Part shown: positions 7,483 to 9,752 of the stretch, in pieces
Position numbering within the stretch: position 1 is the first letter of the stretch
Layout: each line of letters starts with the position of its first letter
Assembly (NCBI GenBank): GCA_900556845.1
Contig: USQO01000076.1
Coordinates: forward strand, 1-9,752
DNA from: an uncultured Bacteroides sp.
GTDB taxonomy: Bacteria; Bacteroidota; Bacteroidia; Bacteroidales; Bacteroidaceae
Length of the DNA: 9,752 nt
Direction: 5' to 3'
Notes under the pieces: generated by a model
The model's input: the letters and a program-made list of their open reading frames with translations, nothing else
Database searches by the model: none
Told to the model about the DNA's origin: nothing
Position numbers and translations under genes: made by a program

Positions 7483-9702
7483 ATGAAAAAAATAGGATTT
7501 TTGGCCGGTTTGTTATTCATCGGCTTGCTGTGTGAAGCCCAGAGTTGGTTGCCCGCTATCCGTGAGGCAAAGTCGTCCTGTCGTTTGCTGGAATGTACTT
7601 ATCAGGATTCCAAACTGGTGAACTGTATTACTGCGGGCAGCACCTGGCAGGCAGACCGGCAGGTTACCGAGCGGGATGGCAGCACGGTATACACCTTTAC
7701 TTTTACGGCGCAGCGGGATATGGAGAATGCCGGAGTGGCTGTGGCTTTTGATGAACCGGGATGGAGCAGTGATAATTATGTGATGATTCCTGCGTCCGTG
7801 TATAACGGAAACCGCCAGCGCATTGTCAATCGTAATTATGCGACCGGACTGGATAAGACAGATTATTATCGGAAAGATTTGGCGCTGACTTCTAACCCGA
7901 TTCCTCAGTTGTCGCCCGAGTTTGGAGCGGCGTCCCGATTGGAGGTGCTGGTGAACAACACCACTACACCTGCTATGGTGTATCTGAACAGGGCACAGGA
8001 CAAGGGGACTATTCTGCTGACAGATCAGGGAATCGACTGGAACGGCCAGGTGCTGGACCATGGACTGATTGTAGAGGAAAGTCGCGACCGCTCGGAAGCG
8101 TCTTTCGTAATCAGTGCCCCGGGAGTACGTGAAAAGAAACCGGAGTTTATTGGTTTCAGTAAGAGCCCCGACCGGGGAGTGTCTGTGAAAAAAGGAGACA
8201 AAATCGTTGTCCGTGTTACAAAGATTGATTTCCTTTGTAAAGATGTTCCTGCTTTGCTCGATAAGTTTATGCAATACCGCAAGACACACATCCAATGTGC
8301 GGAGCCGCGTAATCTGATGCCGATGAGTGAGGTGCTTGCCCGGATGGTGAAAAATATTGACGAACGCTATTATACAGGTGGACAGTGGGAGTTTTATTGT
8401 CCTGAGAATGCCGACTGGATGTCGTATGGCTGGGTCGGTGGCCTGATGAATACGTATCCCATGCTGGGCTTGGGTGATGCCGAGCACGAGCGCAGAGTGG
8501 TAAATACCTTCGATTTTGCCTTGCCGCGTGCAAAAGGAAAAAGCGGATATTATTACGATGTGCTGGGTGCCGATGGCAACGTGCTGTACCGGGATGCTGC
8601 TGCTCATCAAAAAGGAATCGGGTTGACACGTAAGAATGCCGATATCCTGTATTGGATGGTGAAGCAGTTCATGCTGCTGGAGTTACAAGGAAAGCAAGCT
8701 GTAATCCGTCCGATGTGGAAAGAACAGGTCCGGCTGTTGGCTGATGCTTTTGTCAATACATGGAAAAAACATCATACGTGGGGTAATTACATCGATGTGG
8801 AATCGGGCGACATTGCTGTTTATAACACGACAGGAGGAGCCATGGCAGTAGCCGGTTTGGCTTTGGCATCCCGTTATTTCGAGTGCCCGGAATATTTGCA
8901 GGTGGCTCGTGAGGCAGCCGCAGATTATTATACAGGTTTTGCACTGACCGGATTTACTTCGGGCGGTTGCGGTGATATTTTGCAGAATGCCGACTCGGAA
9001 ACATCGATTGCACTGACTACTTCGCTGATCACCTTGTATGAGACGACCGGCGAGGCGGTATACCTGAAGCAAGCCAAGGATTTGGCCAACCTGTGCGCTA
9101 CATGGACGGTATCATTCTTTTACCGTTTGCCGGAAAGTACACCGTTGGCAAAACTGGGTGCCAACCTTACCGGAGCTGTATGGGCCAGTACGCAGAACAA
9201 GCACGGAGCTCCAGGGTTCTGTACGCAGTCGGGCGATGCCTTGTTCAAGATATATCGTGCTACGGGAGATAAGTTGTATGCCGACTTGTTGCGCGATGTG
9301 ATACATGCCCATGCCGAGGGAGTACAGCCGAATGGTAAAATTACGGAACGTCTGACGTATTGTGATGCCGATAGCAGGGGTTCACGGGGTGACGGTGGAA
9401 AGACCGGATGGAATGAAACCAATGGAGCCATGATGGCCATGGAGATTCCAGGCATTTATGTACGGACCGATTTGCAGCAGGTCTATGTGTTCGACCATGT
9501 GGTAGCCGAAATTGTAAAACAAGACAAGCGTGAAACGGTACTGAGAGTGACAAACCCGACAGCGTATGATGCCGTGGTGACCGTATTGGCCGAAAATGCC
9601 GGACAGGCAGCAAGACCTTTGGGGGATAATTCCTTTTTGACCTGGAATGAAAAGGTTAAGGTAAGAGCTGGCAAAACTGTAACTTACAAAATCAGAAATT
9701 AA
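7483..9702 (+). CDS. Secreted alpha/alpha-toroid (six-hairpin-like) protein, family unassigned
   Basis: The 739-aa product starts with MKKIGFLAGLLF and a probable type I signal peptide cut after CEA (residue 19). Cys17 is preceded by Leu, so it is a poor lipobox. Residues about 20-250 are beta-rich. About 282-655 show repeated amphipathic helix pairs separated by Gly/aromatic loops, as in six-hairpin glycosidases and alpha/alpha-toroid lyases; examples are SYGWVGGLMNTYPMLGLG (314-331), GGAMAVAGLALASRYF (451-466), SETSIALTTSLITLYE (505-520) and GDALFKIYRATGDKLYAD (584-601). A C-terminal beta domain of about 80 residues follows. Conserved-looking polar clusters, possibly active-site, include WEFYCPENADW (302-312), GCGDILQNADSE (495-506) and GWNETNGAMM (642-651). 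I do not recognise a named family. A glycoside hydrolase or polysaccharide lyase role is inferred from fold and from the neighbours. The start ATG is supported by the signal peptide and by the 20-bp gap to the preceding stop. No terminator follows. Confidence 0.75.
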   Translation: MKKIGFLAGLLFIGLLCEAQSWLPAIREAKSSCRLLECTYQDSKLVNCITAGSTWQADRQVTERDGSTVYTFTFTAQRDMENAGVAVAFDEPGWSSDNYVMIPASVYNGNRQRIVNRNYATGLDKTDYYRKDLALTSNPIPQLSPEFGAASRLEVLVNNTTTPAMVYLNRAQDKGTILLTDQGIDWNGQVLDHGLIVEESRDRSEASFVISAPGVREKKPEFIGFSKSPDRGVSVKKGDKIVVRVTKIDFLCKDVPALLDKFMQYRKTHIQCAEPRNLMPMSEVLARMVKNIDERYYTGGQWEFYCPENADWMSYGWVGGLMNTYPMLGLGDAEHERRVVNTFDFALPRAKGKSGYYYDVLGADGNVLYRDAAAHQKGIGLTRKNADILYWMVKQFMLLELQGKQAVIRPMWKEQVRLLADAFVNTWKKHHTWGNYIDVESGDIAVYNTTGGAMAVAGLALASRYFECPEYLQVAREAAADYYTGFALTGFTSGGCGDILQNADSETSIALTTSLITLYETTGEAVYLKQAKDLANLCATWTVSFFYRLPESTPLAKLGANLTGAVWASTQNKHGAPGFCTQSGDALFKIYRATGDKLYADLLRDVIHAHAEGVQPNGKITERLTYCDADSRGSRGDGGKTGWNETNGAMMAMEIPGIYVRTDLQQVYVFDHVVAEIVKQDKRETVLRVTNPTAYDAVVTVLAENAGQAARPLGDNSFLTWNEKVKVRAGKTVTYKIRN

Positions 9703-9732
9703 TTTGGTAAAATTATCTTATAAATACAGTAT

Positions 9733-9752
9733 ATGAAAAACAAAATTATCAC
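9733..9752 (+). CDS. Start of a further gene, truncated by the window end
   Basis: An ATG 30 bp after the preceding stop opens a frame reading MKNKII and then leaves the window. The basic start followed by Ile is what a signal peptide would look like. Its upstream bases match those before the gene at 7483 (AGTATATGAAAAA in both), which supports it as a real start and as a continuation of the same operon. Nothing can be said about its product. Confidence 0.55.

Noticed and set aside
7475..7486. Three-codon mini-frame whose TGA overlaps the ATG of the next gene
   Set aside because: Too short to judge and easily produced by chance in A/T-rich sequence; no ribosome-binding site is visible.
7513..8610. 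Long antisense open frame (365 codons) opposite the last full gene
   Set aside because: It lies wholly inside a well-supported coding gene, has no signal, domain or spacing of its own, and its translation is rich in His/Arg/Ser as expected for a shadow frame.

Overview
The window looks like part of a polysaccharide utilisation locus (PUL) from a gut-type Bacteroidales bacterium (Bacteroides, Phocaeicola, Prevotella or a close relative). The evidence is several large exported carbohydrate-active-type proteins in a row on one strand, one with a lipoprotein signal, short A/T-rich gaps, A-rich start regions with no clear Shine-Dalgarno sequence, and moderate GC. The genus cannot be fixed from this sequence. 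No SusC/SusD pair, regulator, sulfatase, RNA gene, mobile element or CRISPR array is visible.

Layout, all on the + strand: (1) bases 1-2120, the C-terminal 705 or so residues of a DUF6067-type (GH123-like) glycoside hydrolase whose start lies upstream of the window; (2) 2121-2275, a 155-bp A/T-rich gap, the largest here and the most likely place for an internal promoter; (3) 2276-4537, an uncharacterised lipoprotein with a beta-sandwich, a probable TIM barrel and an inserted 'IGDE...RGxxGT' beta module; (4) 4559-7462, a secreted GH38-like protein in which the usual catalytic Asp appears to be Asn; (5) 7483-9702, a secreted protein with an N-terminal beta region and a predicted alpha/alpha toroid, of unassigned family; (6) 9733-9752, the first codons of another gene that runs off the window.

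Genes 3 to 6 are separated by only 20 to 30 bp with no hairpin between them, so they are probably one transcript; gene 1 may or may not belong to it. All four large proteins appear to be exported or have exported homologues, and all resemble glycan-active folds. The simplest reading is a periplasmic enzyme set for one complex glycan. The glycan itself cannot be deduced: three of the four proteins belong to families with no well-established substrate or with altered catalytic residues. That makes the cassette a fair candidate for an undescribed glycan-processing route.
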